Source: Amoebophrya sp. A120 (taxonomy: Eukaryota > Sar > Dinophyceae > Syndiniales > Amoebophryaceae). From it: a stretch of 64,000 nt of DNA. Made by a program: the position numbers and the translations under genes. The stretch lies in contig CAJINV010000028.1 in assembly GCA_905178155.1 (NCBI GenBank), positions 261,746-325,745 on the forward strand. Reading direction: 5' to 3'. Below the pieces are notes generated by a model. That model was given only the letters and a program-made list of their open reading frames with translations, searched no databases and had not been told where the DNA came from. Below are positions 10,482 to 20,521 of this stretch, one piece after another; the stretch's first letter is position 1, and each line of letters starts with the position of its first letter.

Positions 10482-13400
10482 TTATACTTTGGCTTCCTTT
10501 CCTTTCTTGCCCTTCGTAACCGTTGGTGTTGGTTTTTCATTTTTCATTTGATTCTCCTCCAAATCCAGCTCCAGCAGGGTTTTTTTCGCCGCTTTTTTCC
10601 CGATCGCGTCTTCAGAGGAGGTGGTCTTGGTGTCGTTTCTCTTCTTCCCCAGGGCCGCGGAGGTACAACTAGAGCTCTTAGTTCTACTAATACCGCCGCC
10701 AGTACTCTTTCTAGAAGCGGCAGCGGTTTGTTTCACTGCCACCTCTGTTTTCGACGATTGCTTTGTCGCTTTTCCGCCCGCAATACCTCCTGCAAGAGGC
10801 GTGCTAGAGCCTCTTGCGCCAGACTTTGCTTCCCGTTCCGGTTTGGCCTCTTCGGCAGCAAGAAACGCCTCGAGGACTTTTTCCTTGTTGGTAGTAGATT
10901 TCGATTTTTTGGATCGCGATTGCATCAACATGTCAGCGCCCTTTTTTAGTTCCATCTGGTCTCCCCCGATAGACCTCTGCTCAAGGTGATCGTGCTATCC
11001 TGAGAAAAAACGTACCCACACCAGAGTCAGGATGGGGAATCTGCTAGACAAATCAGCCAGCTTTGGTTGTTTGGCATGACAAGTTTGTCCGCGTAGTGTA
11101 GTGCTGTTTGAGCTAGTTTAGCAGCATTACAGATCTAGTATCTCGTGCTGATTGGAGCATGACAACTATGGTGTGGGTACGTTTTTACTCAGGATACGTG
11201 CTCCAGCTTGCTCATCTTCGAGTTGTTGGCGGTCATGCTTCGTGGTCGTTTTATCACGTTGCCCGAGGATATCCTGAGTAAAAACGTACCCACACCAGAG
11301 TCAGGATGAGGATTTTGCAACACAAACCTAGGAGTTTTGTGAGTCACGCATGACAAGCTGCACTACGCAGTGTAGTGCAGGTTAGCAAGTGCAGCCGCAT
11401 CACAGATTCGTCTGCTCATCCTGTTCACAGCATCACAAATTCCAAAACACGATGGGAAATGGCTCTCATGGGGATGCGCATTACAAGTCTTCCTATCTTT
11501 GCAAATCTGCATTACAACTCTGGGGTGGGGACGTTTTTACTCAGGATAGAGGAGACCGGTGATTCTTCATTCCCCGTGGTCGTGGTCGTGACCATATTAA
11601 GAGGAAAAATCCCCCCTCCCCACATCGCAAAGGTATGCTTCCGAAAATTTGTGTTGCTGATTTGAGACCACAAATCGCCTCTGTCTTGCAAGGAGGCAAC
11701 TCCACAAGCTCCGCAGCATTGCGCAGGCGGTTTGTGATGCTGACGGGCCTCCAGTACGGACGTTCCTCATGCTAGACGCCTAGGCCAAAACCTCTCTACT
11801 TAGGCTTAGTATGGGCCTGCATTTCTCTCCAGCAAGACAGATCTGATTTGTGTACGCAAATCCTGCATCAGAAACTTCGTTTCGATATGGGGAGGGGAGA
11901 TTTTTCTTTTTGATAGACCATCACGGTGCCCGAGGTGGTCATTCTCCTTGGTCGCTTTTGTTCACCAACGAGCACGGTGGCTTGTTCAAACGGGTGCTTT
12001 TCGTTGGCCTCGAAAGTGGAAACTGACCTCTTCGAATTCTTCGTTCCGCTGGCCGCGGCACTGGTGGACTATCAAATGTAAAAATGTCTGGGTCTGGAAG
12101 AGTCCATGTTTGTCATGCGTGTCTGGCACGACTCGCAAATCTGTCATGCACGTTACCCAAGAGCGCCACTTTTCCGTCATGCAGAAACGCAGTTTGTCAT
12201 GCAGAATACAATAGGCAACACCTAGAAGCTCAGAAACTTCTCATGCTGAGCCAGCACTTGTGGCTTCCTCATGATATGCCACCCAGCATCACAAGTTTCC
12301 AGACCCAGACATTTTTACATTTGGTATTCTCCGTGGTCGTTTTATCACGTTGCCTGAGGAGCCCGGGTTTTGTTCACCTCCACCGAGCACGGTGGCTTGT
12401 TCAAGCGGGTGCTTTTCGTTGGCCTCGAAAGTGGAAACTGACTTCTTCGAATTCTTCATTCCGCTGGCCGCGGCACTGGTGGACTATCAAATGGAAAAAT
12501 GTCTGGGTCTGGAAGATGTGTCCATGTTTGTCATGCGTGTCTGGCACGACTCGCAAATCTGTCATGCACGTTCTTACCCAAGAGCGCCACTTTTCCGTCA
12601 TGCAGAAACGCAGTTTGTCATGCAGGATACAATAGGCAACACCTAGAAGCTCAGAAGCTTCTCATGCTGAGCCAGCACTTGTGGCATCCTCATGATATGC
12701 CACGACCCAGCATCACAAGTTTCCAGACCCAGACATTTTTACATTTGGTATTCTCCGTGGCCGTTTTATCACGTTGCCCGAGGAGCCCGAGTTTTGTTCA
12801 CCTCCAACAACTACGGTGGCTTCAAGCGGGTGCTTTTCGTTGGCCTCGAAAGTGGAAACTGACCTCTTCGAATTCTTCTTTCCGCTGGCCGCGGCGCTGG
12901 TGGACGAAGACTGTATCACCGGCTCTATTCTAGCAACAGACGCCTCCGCCTCGCGGCCCTTTTTGCTGGTGGATTTCGATTTTGATTTCGCTCGCCTCAA
13001 GTCAGTATCCTGCTGCTGTTCTTCATCCGCGAAGATGGGGAAGAGCTGCTCATTGCCGTTCTGTTCCAGCACCACGGCCGTGCTCGCTTTCGAGCTGTAT
13101 CAACTGGAAAATGTCTGGGTCTGGAAGAATCCAACTTGTTATGCTGATTTTGGATTCTAAAAAAATCTGTATTGCATGAGCAGCAAAGAGAGTCCAAGTT
13201 TTGCTACACGGAAAGAGCATTTGTCATGCGGCATAGGCATCAGGAAGCCCTCACAAAATCTGTGATGCTAGGGCATGCATCACAGACATCAGGAGTCATG
13301 CAAAATGTGCATGACAAACCTGGCAATCTTCCAGACCCAGACATTTTTACTTTTGATAAGCTGTTGTAGTTGTTCATTTTCCGTTTCATCGCTTTGCCGG

Positions 13401-13722
13401 AGGAGGCGAGCACGTCCTCTGCATCGAGCGCGTTGTAGTACTTTTCGTTGGCGGCGTCAACAGCGGAGACTGACGCCTTCGATTCCCTCTTTTTTCCACT
13501 GGCCGCGCCGGCGCCGATGGACTTCCTGGCCTGCTTGGATTTGGAAGCTGATGCGCCTTTGCTTCCATTGGTATCGTTCCCCAATCCCACCGTGCTCTTG
13601 CGCTTGGAAAAAACTTCGAGGCCGGCCGCCTCCGCGGGAACAGCGTCCTCCTCGTGCGTGAGTTTTGCCTTGCTGGCGGTGGCTGACTTGTTGTCGGTGG
13701 CCTGGTAGTATAATTTTGACAT
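10482..13722 (-). CDS. Gene B: Lys/Ser/Ala-rich repeat protein, paralogue of A
   Basis: Seven exons (13359-13722, 12753-13092, 12329-12484, 11916-12069, 11549-11589, 11197-11264, 10482-10990) give exactly 544 codons (543 residues). All six introns are introners: three of family A, one of C, two of B. The protein is disordered, rich in Lys, Ser, Thr and Ala, with no membrane segment or signal peptide. An internal unit (STSAAASG, NSKRSVSTFEANEKHP, SSGNVIKRPR) occurs about three times because an exon-plus-introner segment was duplicated. The C-terminus is Lys-rich (KGKKGKEAKV). A chromatin or nucleic-acid role is plausible from charge only. The start ATG at 13722 is matched by the N-terminus of gene A. 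The exon structure is very well supported by frame; the function is unknown. Confidence 0.75.
10996..11196. mobile_element. Introner family B (short form) in gene B
   Basis: TSD CGTGC (10991-10995 and 11197-11201). At 201 bp it is the shortest family B copy. One end reads TATCCTGAGAAAAAACG, one base off consensus. It separates exons 6 and 7 of gene B. Confidence 0.92.
11270..11548. mobile_element. Introner family B in gene B
   Basis: TSD GAGGA (11265-11269 and 11549-11553); canonical family B ends; 279 bp. It separates exons 5 and 6 of gene B. Confidence 0.93.
11595..11915. mobile_element. Introner family C in gene B
   Basis: The left end TATTAAGAGGAAAAATCC and the right end GGAGATTTTTCTTTTTGATA are family C. 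TSD GACCA (11590-11594 and 11916-11920); 321 bp. It separates exons 4 and 5 of gene B. Confidence 0.92.
12070..12326. mobile_element. Introner family A in gene B
   Basis: Family A ends with no matching TSD (GGAC versus TTCTC), probably because the copy arose by segmental duplication with recombination. Nearly identical to the copy at 12485-12750. It separates exons 3 and 4 of gene B. Confidence 0.88.
12485..12750. mobile_element. Introner family A in gene B
   Basis: Near-identical partner of the copy at 12070-12326, offset by 415 bp and duplicated together with its flanking exon. It separates exons 2 and 3 of gene B. Confidence 0.88.
13098..13358. mobile_element. Introner family A in gene B
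   Basis: TSD AGCTG (13093-13097 and 13359-13363); 261 bp. It separates exons 1 and 2 of gene B. Confidence 0.93.
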
Positions 13723-13879
13723 TAATCATTGGAACATCAAGTAAAAACTGCGCAGTGTGTACTGTGGCAAAAGCCGAGGAAAGTTGAAGCTCATCTTTCG
13801 GTTTACATTTACAAAAAGAAATAAGAGCGTCATATTACGTGAAGATCGTGCTGCTCGTAACGAATTTGCACTTACCTTC

Positions 13880-14555
13880 TTTCCCTTCTCTACTTTGCCG
13901 CTCGGATTTGAGGGTTTTTGATTCTCCAAACCCTCCTGGCGCTGTGTTTTTTTTCTGAATTGCAAAAATGTCTGGGTCTGGAAGATTCTCAGATTTGTCA
14001 TGCATGTTCTGCATGGCCCAGGATGTCTGTGATGCGCGACCGCGCATCACAGGTTTTGACCTGGCTTCCTGATGCCTACTCCGCATGACAAACGCCCTCC
14101 CCGCGTAGCACAAACTAGACTCCTCTTGCTGGTCATCCAATACAGATTTTTGTTTTTCTAGAGTCCAAAGTTAGCATCACAAGTTCCAATCTCGCAGACC
14201 CAGACATTTTTACAGTTGATATTTTTCTGTTCGCTTTTATCTTCCTCCTGTGTCACTTTTAATATTGCGGAACTTTTTCTGCCTTGTTTCGAGGACTTGG
14301 CTGCTGCACCCGTTCCGCTGGCCGCGGCACTGGTGCACGAAGACTGTATCACTGGCTTGGAAGTTGTGTTTTTGTTTCCATTGTTGTCGCTCACTCCAGT
14401 CGTGTTTCTGCGCTTGGGCTCGGGAGAAACTTCGGTGTCGGCAAGCTCCGCGGCAAATAGAGCCTCCTGCCCGTGTTCCGCTTTTGCCTTACTGGAGCTG
14501 GCGGACTCCTTGCTGGTGGCGGCGGTGGACTAGTAGTATTTTAATTCAGACGTCA
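13880..14555 (-). pseudogene. Gene C: paralogue of A/B with an early in-frame stop
   Basis: The frame from the ATG at 14555 reads MTSELKYY and then TAG (14530-14532), exactly where A and B have Gln in KYYQAT/YYQAT. Beyond the stop the frame stays open through STAATSKES, a family motif AAAKSSKQGRKSS, and a family A introner at 13958-14221 whose removal continues the frame (EQKKTQRQEGLENQKP). It then reaches a canonical-looking donor GTAAGT near 13870. The stop of gene B is not conserved at the 3' end. Reading: a broken tandem copy. The alternative is translation from an unseen spliced 5' exon, or stop readthrough. The shared motif AAKSSKQGRKS ties it to genes D and E. Confidence 0.55.
13958..14221. 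mobile_element. Introner family A in gene C
   Basis: The flanking duplication TTTTTCTG is 8 bp, longer than usual (13950-13957 and 14222-14229). The left end is AATTGCAAAAATG rather than TATC. Removal keeps the frame open. Confidence 0.85.
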
Positions 14556-14642
14556 TTTGATGGAACAAGGAAAAACTACGATATGCGTATAAATGTAGTG
14601 CTGGCAGAACGGATTTTTACATCGCGCTGGGTTCTTACATTC

Positions 14643-15035
14643 TCATTCAGCCTTTGCTTTACAAAAAGAATAGAAAATAACGCGGGGTCTTTTGCTGGTA
14701 CTGACGAGTAATAAATAAATAAATACTTTCTTATCTTGCTTCCGATTGCCCTTCGGGTCTGACGATTTTTGACCCTCCAAATGGTCCCCCTGGTCCTCGT
14801 GCAGCTGCGCATTATTTCTGTGCTTGCTTCTACCTCGTGCGGAAGGTTCAGCCTGCACGGCCGTGGTTGTTGAATTTCTTTGCTTTCTGCTAGAAGAAGA
14901 AGCTGCATTGTTGGCGGAGGTATTGACTTTGCAATCTTCCTCCGGTGTCGCTTTTGCACAACTTTTTCTGCCTTGTCTCGAGGACTTGGCTGCTGCACTT
15001 TTGCAGCATTTCTTTATCTCGTTCCTCTTCGGCAT
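14643..15035 (-). CDS. Gene D: short basic Cys/Lys/Ser-rich paralogue
   Basis: ATG at 15035 opens MPKRNEIKKCCKSAAAKSS followed by RQGRKSCAKATPEEDCK, close to gene E. The open frame runs 130 codons, but coding may stop earlier at a donor-like GTATTT after RKQDKK near 14730, since the tail beyond is hydrophobic and unlike the family. Charged and low-complexity, with no domain recognised. It lies tandemly between C and E and shares their AAAKSSxQGRKS core. If the donor is used, further exons are not identified. Confidence 0.5.
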   Translation of the reverse strand: MPKRNEIKKCCKSAAAKSSRQGRKSCAKATPEEDCKVNTSANNAASSSSRKQRNSTTTAVQAEPSARGRSKHRNNAQLHEDQGDHLEGQKSSDPKGNRKQDKKVFIYLLLVSTSKRPRVIFYSFCKAKAE

Positions 15036-15221
15036 CCTTCTTGCTTGAAACTTTTATTACGTCAGTTAGGAAATAGCAATACGTGTGTCGCTTGTAGGTC
15101 GTGATTGCTGTATCAGTCGAAATTGTAAACGATTCTGCACCTAGCAGTTGCAATGATTGTGATTCTTACAAAAAGTTAACATAATTAATAGCTGTCTTTC
15201 ACCGTGATACTTTTTTTCTTC

Positions 15222-15800
15222 CTAATTTTGATTGTGTCATACTAGGAAAAGGTTGAGTTGATGTAATGTCGTTTGTCTAGCTGACAAAAAAAACGCAAAA
15301 ATGTGGATCGTGTTCGCCGGTTCCCGCCGACAAGATGCTTCTCCAAAAAGCTCCAATGTTGACATCATGCCCCACGTGAGGGATCGATTTGTGTGAGACA
15401 CTTCTTCATCAAAAACAACTCGCCTGGTTCGTACCCAGAAATTGTCTGCGGTGCGGCACAACAAGAAAGCGGAACAAAGCGCAACATCCTTCACGATCTT
15501 TCTATCAGCGGAACAAAAAACAACATCCTTTCTGAAAATGAGAAACTGATGTGATCTTCTATCTTCACCGCCTTCAGCTCAAAAACAAACCAAAGAGCAG
15601 AGCAATCACAAAGAAATGATCATCGTGATTCACGAACTCGTGCTGACAAACGTGCGTGCATAAGGATAGGAACTTCGAACATCTGACAGCAGGAGCAGGT
15701 GCGTAGCTGTTGCTCGCCTCAAGCAGCAGTTGCAGGAATCGTTCGTCGACTTTTCTTTATTCTTCGATGAATGGGTACTTACTTATTACCGACATATTCT
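15222..15800. repeat. Local duplication, copy 1
   Basis: Matches 16505-17115 over most of its length (for example GAACATCTGACAGCAGGA and CGTTCGTCGACTTTTCTTT occur in both), with small indels. It lies immediately 5' of gene D in transcription order, as copy 2 lies 5' of gene E, so gene plus upstream region were duplicated as a unit of about 1.3 kb. Confidence 0.8.
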
Positions 15801-16180
15801 TCTATACGAGCGGAATTCATCCAGCGATAATTTGGATTTGAATGGGGCTTTTGATTCTCCAAACCCTCCTGGTGCTGCGTTTTTTTCTGTTCGCTTCTAC
15901 CCCGTCTGTTCACAAAGTGCGTGTCATTTCGCGCGGATGAAGGTTCAGTTTTACGCTTTTTCGGTCCCCGCAGCTCTTCTTGGTCGTTGTTCTCTTCCTG
16001 CGCAACAGACGCTTTGGCCTGCGCGTTGGTGGACTTCGAATTCCCTTGTTTGGAGGAGGAGGTATTGGCTTTGCAATCTTCCTCCTGTGTCGCTTTTATT
16101 GCACAACTTTTTCTGCCTTGTTTCGAGGACTTGGCTGCTGCACTTTTGCAGCACTTCTTTATCCCGTTCCTCTCCGGCAT
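15779..16180 (-). CDS. Gene E: short basic Cys/Lys/Ser-rich paralogue
   Basis: ATG at 16180 opens MPERNGIKKCCKSAAAKSS and QGRKSCAIKATQEEDCK, about as long as gene D and clearly paralogous. The middle (SEQKKTQHQEGLENQKP) matches the second exon of broken gene C, so C, D and E share one ancestral layout. The frame closes at 15779 after 133 codons, overlapping the start of duplication copy 1. Whether the last 20 codons are translated is uncertain because a donor-like GTAATAAG lies there. No function is assigned; the composition suggests a basic nucleic-acid-associated protein. Confidence 0.5.
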   Translation of the reverse strand: MPERNGIKKCCKSAAAKSSKQGRKSCAIKATQEEDCKANTSSSKQGNSKSTNAQAKASVAQEENNDQEELRGPKKRKTEPSSARNDTHFVNRRGRSEQKKTQHQEGLENQKPHSNPNYRWMNSARIEEYVGNK

Positions 16181-16504
16181 CGTTACTTGAATGAGCTTCT
16201 GGTCTACGTCAATTAGAAAAGATCATATATTATGTGTGTCGCTTGTATAAAGGTAAAAGGTGTCTTGTCGTTATACTTATAGTTGTGTCGTCTCTTCGCT
16301 ATAGTTGTACCAGTCGAAATTATGGCAAACGGTTCTGCAAGTAGCAGTCGCAATAATTCTTGAGGCACAACTTACACTTACAGTCTGAGAGCACTCAATT
16401 TATTATGTTATCTTCGAAGCGTCGATGTAGATGTACGAACGAAAAGTTAACGTAGTTACTAGTAGCTGTCTTCCATCGTGATACTTTCGCTTTTCCTTTT
16501 CCTA

Positions 16505-17115
16505 ATCTTGATATAGTAGCGTCATTACGAAAAGTTGATACAATGTCGCTTGTCTACTAGCTCGCGTTCTACTTCACTTGCGGACAAAAAACCGCAAAAA
16601 TGTGGATCGTATTCGCTGGTTCCCGCCGACCAGACGCTTTTCCAAAAAGCTCCAATGGTGACATCATACCCCATGTGAGGGATTTGTGTGAGACACTTCT
16701 TCATCAAAAACAGCTTGCCTGGTTCGGAACTTGTCTGCGGTGCGGAACAGCAAGAAAGCGGAACAAAACGCAACTACATCCCTCACGATCCTTCTATCAG
16801 CGGAACAAAAAACAGCATCCTTTCTGAAAACGAGAAACTGCTGTGATCTTCTATCTTTACCGTCTTCTCTTCATCTCAAAAACAAACCGAATAGTAGAAC
16901 AGTCACTGATCATCATGATCCACGAACTCGCACTGACAAACGTGCGCGCATAAGGGAAGGACCTTCGAACATCTGACAGCAGGATCAGGTGCGTAGCTGT
17001 TGCTCGCCTGAAGCAGCAGTTGCAGCGATTGTTCGTCGACTTTTCTTTCTTCTTCGAATGGGTACTTACTTCTTGTTACTAGACACATCCTTCTATACGA
17101 GCGGTTTGCGTAACG
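16505..17115. repeat. Local duplication, copy 2
   Basis: Partner of 15222-15800. It includes an open minus frame at 16903-17088 that is interrupted in copy 1, so the copies have diverged beyond coding constraint or only one encodes an exon. Confidence 0.8.
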
Positions 17116-17554
17116 ATAATTTAGTTTTGAATGGGTTTTCTTGAAGGGTTGCTTGCCACAGTGAAAGAATACACTGTCATTTTCAACAACAGCTGGTAGT
17201 GCATAAATCGATGCTCATTCTCTTCACACACGAGCTTCTGCGCAGCGTTGTAGTGCAACAGTAGCATTTTACTTGTTTCGTCCGGCCCTTTTTACGTACA
17301 CCTAGTCTGTTTCGCGTTTCCCGCTGCTACGGCAACCGCTTTAGCTGTTGTCACGAAGACGTAGGTCACGCGTCCATACCGACGTGGTTCATGATCTTCA
17401 ACATCAACTTCATGTTTTCGGTCTTTCAATAACTTCTTTTCTTATGCGGCAAGGAAAAGTCGCTTGTGCTGTCTTCATCAGGAGGAAGTGGAAACTGAAA
17501 CACCAGTCGAGAACGAGAAGTTGAACTTCGACAGTAGACCCAGAACAATCAGCT
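17116..17554. other. Intergenic, no gene seen
   Basis: AT-rich spacer between gene F and the duplicated unit. No introner, tandem repeat or convincing frame is visible. Confidence 0.4.
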
Positions 17555-20521
17555 TCAATCCAGAGCGTTGACATCATATCTCGGGTCGTAATTTTCTGGT
17601 AGTACACGCGGCACAATGCTTCTACTGCTATAATTGGAGTTCCCGCTCCCTCGACTCGTGTTACCGGCGGAGGAAGCAGCAGGCGAGAACGTGCTGCCTT
17701 CTGAGCTCCGGTTGTCGCTACGCCGGAAAGTGCTATCCTTCGTGCAGAAAGAACTTGAGGATGACAACGCTTCGTGCGCGTGAGCTGGCGGTGAACGAGA
17801 AGACGAGGATGGTTGCGCGGTCGGTCGTGCGTGCGCTGACATGGAAGAACCCACTTCTCCGGTCTGCTTTCCTCGCTGGCGTCGCTCGGATTGTTCATGC
17901 GCCATCTTCTCGTTATTTTCCCGGTCATGTAAAACATCCTCCTGCTCGGATTTGTTGCTGTCAAATAACGGATGCGCAAACGGCCGCGGCTGCACGACAC
18001 CAGGCGCAAGTAGACGGTCTCTTTCTGGCTTACTCAGCTTCTCACCTCTGGCCGCCCGGTCTGCCAGTCGCTCGCGCTCGTCTCGCGACAGTGCCCCAGG
18101 GTGCAGTGCGCTGGTGCACGTACCTTCTTCGGCGAGACTCTTCCACCTTTTCAGCTCGTAGTGCTCCTTGAACTGCCGCCACTTCACCATGTCCGGCTCT
18201 CCCGGCAACACGTGAGTCCGCATCCACTCTTGGTCATCCGGGTTGTTTTTTTCCCATTTCCTGCGTTCGAGCTCTCGAAAATGCTTTTGCTTCCACAGCT
18301 TCTGCTTCGTTTCTTCTGCCGTGACGGTGTTGTGAGAAAAAGCCGCCCCGGCGCAGGTTCACCAATTGTAATTCCAGCAACTTTCATCTAGTTCATTGAT
18401 TACTTGGTGCTACAAGCGGGCCTCACACGACCACCGCTGCCTTCACTCTCACAGATATTGATACTTTTATCATCGATGCTTGGGTTGCATATGATTGACA
18501 CTACAAAGCAATATCACATCAATTTCCGGGGCGACGGTTGACTCGTCTTTTTCATAGTCGACGACGCGTACGAAATTCAAGCCATCCCTTTCACACATTT
18601 CAAACCGCTGCCCCGCGCCATCTGAAAATGAATAATGCATCACTTCTTTGAGTAGTTTGGACTACAATTGTTCAAATCTTCATATCTTTGTGAAGTCACA
18701 TATCTTTTGTATATTCTACACGTTCCTGAATGCATTTGCAGGTCGACTTACCCATGAAGTTGTACCTTGAGGACTGCATCAACACCCATTGTGCGGTAAG
18801 AGAGATGAGAAAAAAAACTTCACATGACTCATAGTCATAAAACTATACGTGTTATGTCCACGCTGTTGTCACAGAGGTGCTGGATCCTCGAAGGATTTCG
18901 TTCTTCGCCGACCTCGTTGAAGAGGTCGTATACCAGGTCTATCAGGACCCACGCACTGCAGTCGAGACCATCGTCCTCGAAAGGCGGCGCCCTTTCCAAT
19001 TCTTCTTGCACCTTCCACCGTAGATAGAAGGCCATGTCCTTACTCTGTTGATTTTGCTGTGGTAGGTTTGGTGTCAGTAATTTCTTCGGCAGAAAACGCA
19101 GATGAAAAAATTTTCTTGAGAAGCAGTTTCAGGTTTATTTTCCTGCTCTAGAGTGAAGAAAGCCAAAGTGCGAAAATCGGAAGATTTGCAGTTTGCATAT
19201 ATAGTTCTCACACAGTCCGAATGCGATTCCGAAAAGAGCGTGTTTATGGCTACTTACATATTTCTCAAACCCGTTTGTCTCCTGTGGGGGACGCAGTCGC
19301 GCCGGAAGCTGCTGTCCCTGTTGCTTGTTTTTCGCGTCCGGTCGGTCCTTCCTTTTGTCGTTATCCTTGCGAACTTCGTATTTGGCTCCGCGAAGATGTT
19401 GGCCCGATTTGCTCGCCTTCCACTTGTTTCCGCTACTGGCCTTGTTACCTGTAGCCCACCCACGACGCCCGGCTCGTAAGTGATGAATCCGCTGGTTGTC
19501 GTACTCGAACCTGCATTGTTGGTACAGCTTGTCCCGAAGCTTTCTGGAGCGCTTTGCAGAAGAAAGCTTCTGCTTCTTCTTCTTGCTCTCGACTTGCTCC
19601 TCGTCTTCCCACGGCCAGATTTCGCGGAAGATTGCGGCTACGGCGGCTTCCGCGACATCATCGGTCACTGTCTCGTGGTCCCGAAACTTCTCCAGAGCCC
19701 CTGATACCGCGAGCAAAAGTTTCTCCGCCTCTAGCGAGCCCGCGGATCTCTTCGCATTGCTGGAACAACACTTCGTTCTCGTCGGCCCGGACTCGCGCAG
19801 ATCTTTGAGGCACCACGCCTGCACAACCGCGGGTCGGAAGAAGGGCGTACTCTTGCCCTGTTGAGGCGACAGCGCGTCGCAAATGGCGTCGTATTACAAT
19901 GAAAAATGCCCCCTCCCCATATCAAAACGGAAATCTGTGATGCAGAGTTGCGGTCACAAATCAGCTTTGTGACGCTAGAAGGGAACAGGTGCGGATTGTA
20001 GTGCTGGCTGGCGCAGGAACGCCTTGCGTCTTCAGCATGACAGGAAGCAACTGGAAAGGGGAAATAGCATAACAAATTGGCTCCAAACGAGGGAGCAACT
20101 GCGCCACTTGGCCTTCTAGCAATACACAACGATTTGTGTACTCAAATACAGAAACACAAATTTCGTTTTTGATATGGGGACGGGGGATTTTTCCTTTTGA
20201 TACGTCGATCAACGTGCTCAGATCGTCCATAACTTGCTGCTTCTGGTTCTTCTCCTGTCGCCTTTGCATGCGATGAAAATCATTTTGAAACGAGTCCCAC
20301 TGCGATCCTCCATTTGCTGTTCTCCCCTGCTCATCACGTGGACCGGCTGGTTGTGCCTGCTCTTCATGCTCGTCGATCACATCCCGCATGTCCGCGTCTT
20401 GCGAACCCAACGAACAAGAATAGCTACGTGAGCTAGAAGTGCTACGCCGCTCTCTACTTTCCTCGCGGCGTCGTGGCGGTACTACCGGGCTCTCCTTTCT
20501 ATCCATTGCGCGTCGGGGCAT
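17555..20521 (-). CDS. Gene F: unknown charged protein, about six exons
   Basis: Exons 20203-20521, 19258-19886, 18862-19044, 18752-18773, about 18510-18621 and 17555-18315. The first junction is a family C introner; the second is GT-AG (GTAAGTAG to CAACAG) and joins in frame at EKY/SKDMAFYLRW. The fourth exon is only 22 bp between GATGCAG and GTAAGT. The join into the last exon is uncertain. The product starts MPRRAMDRKE, is Arg/Ser- and Lys-rich with several basic clusters (KKKKQKLSSAKRSRK), has a middle section with Trp and acidic helices, and ends in a Ser-rich low-complexity tail. The composition resembles RNA-processing factors, but no domain is recognised. The start is the first ATG after an AG. 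Confidence 0.6.
19892..20202. mobile_element. Introner family C in gene F
   Basis: TSD CGTCG (19887-19891 and 20203-20207); right end GGGGGATTTTTCCTTTTGATA-like with one base change in the G run; 311 bp. It separates exons 1 and 2 of gene F. Confidence 0.92.

Noticed and set aside
12084-12635. Long plus-strand frames of 130-180 codons across 12.0-12.9 kb and similar frames over other introners
   Set aside because: They run through introner TIRs and antisense to gene B; their apparent conservation is that of the mobile element (repeated NVWVWK-type peptides).
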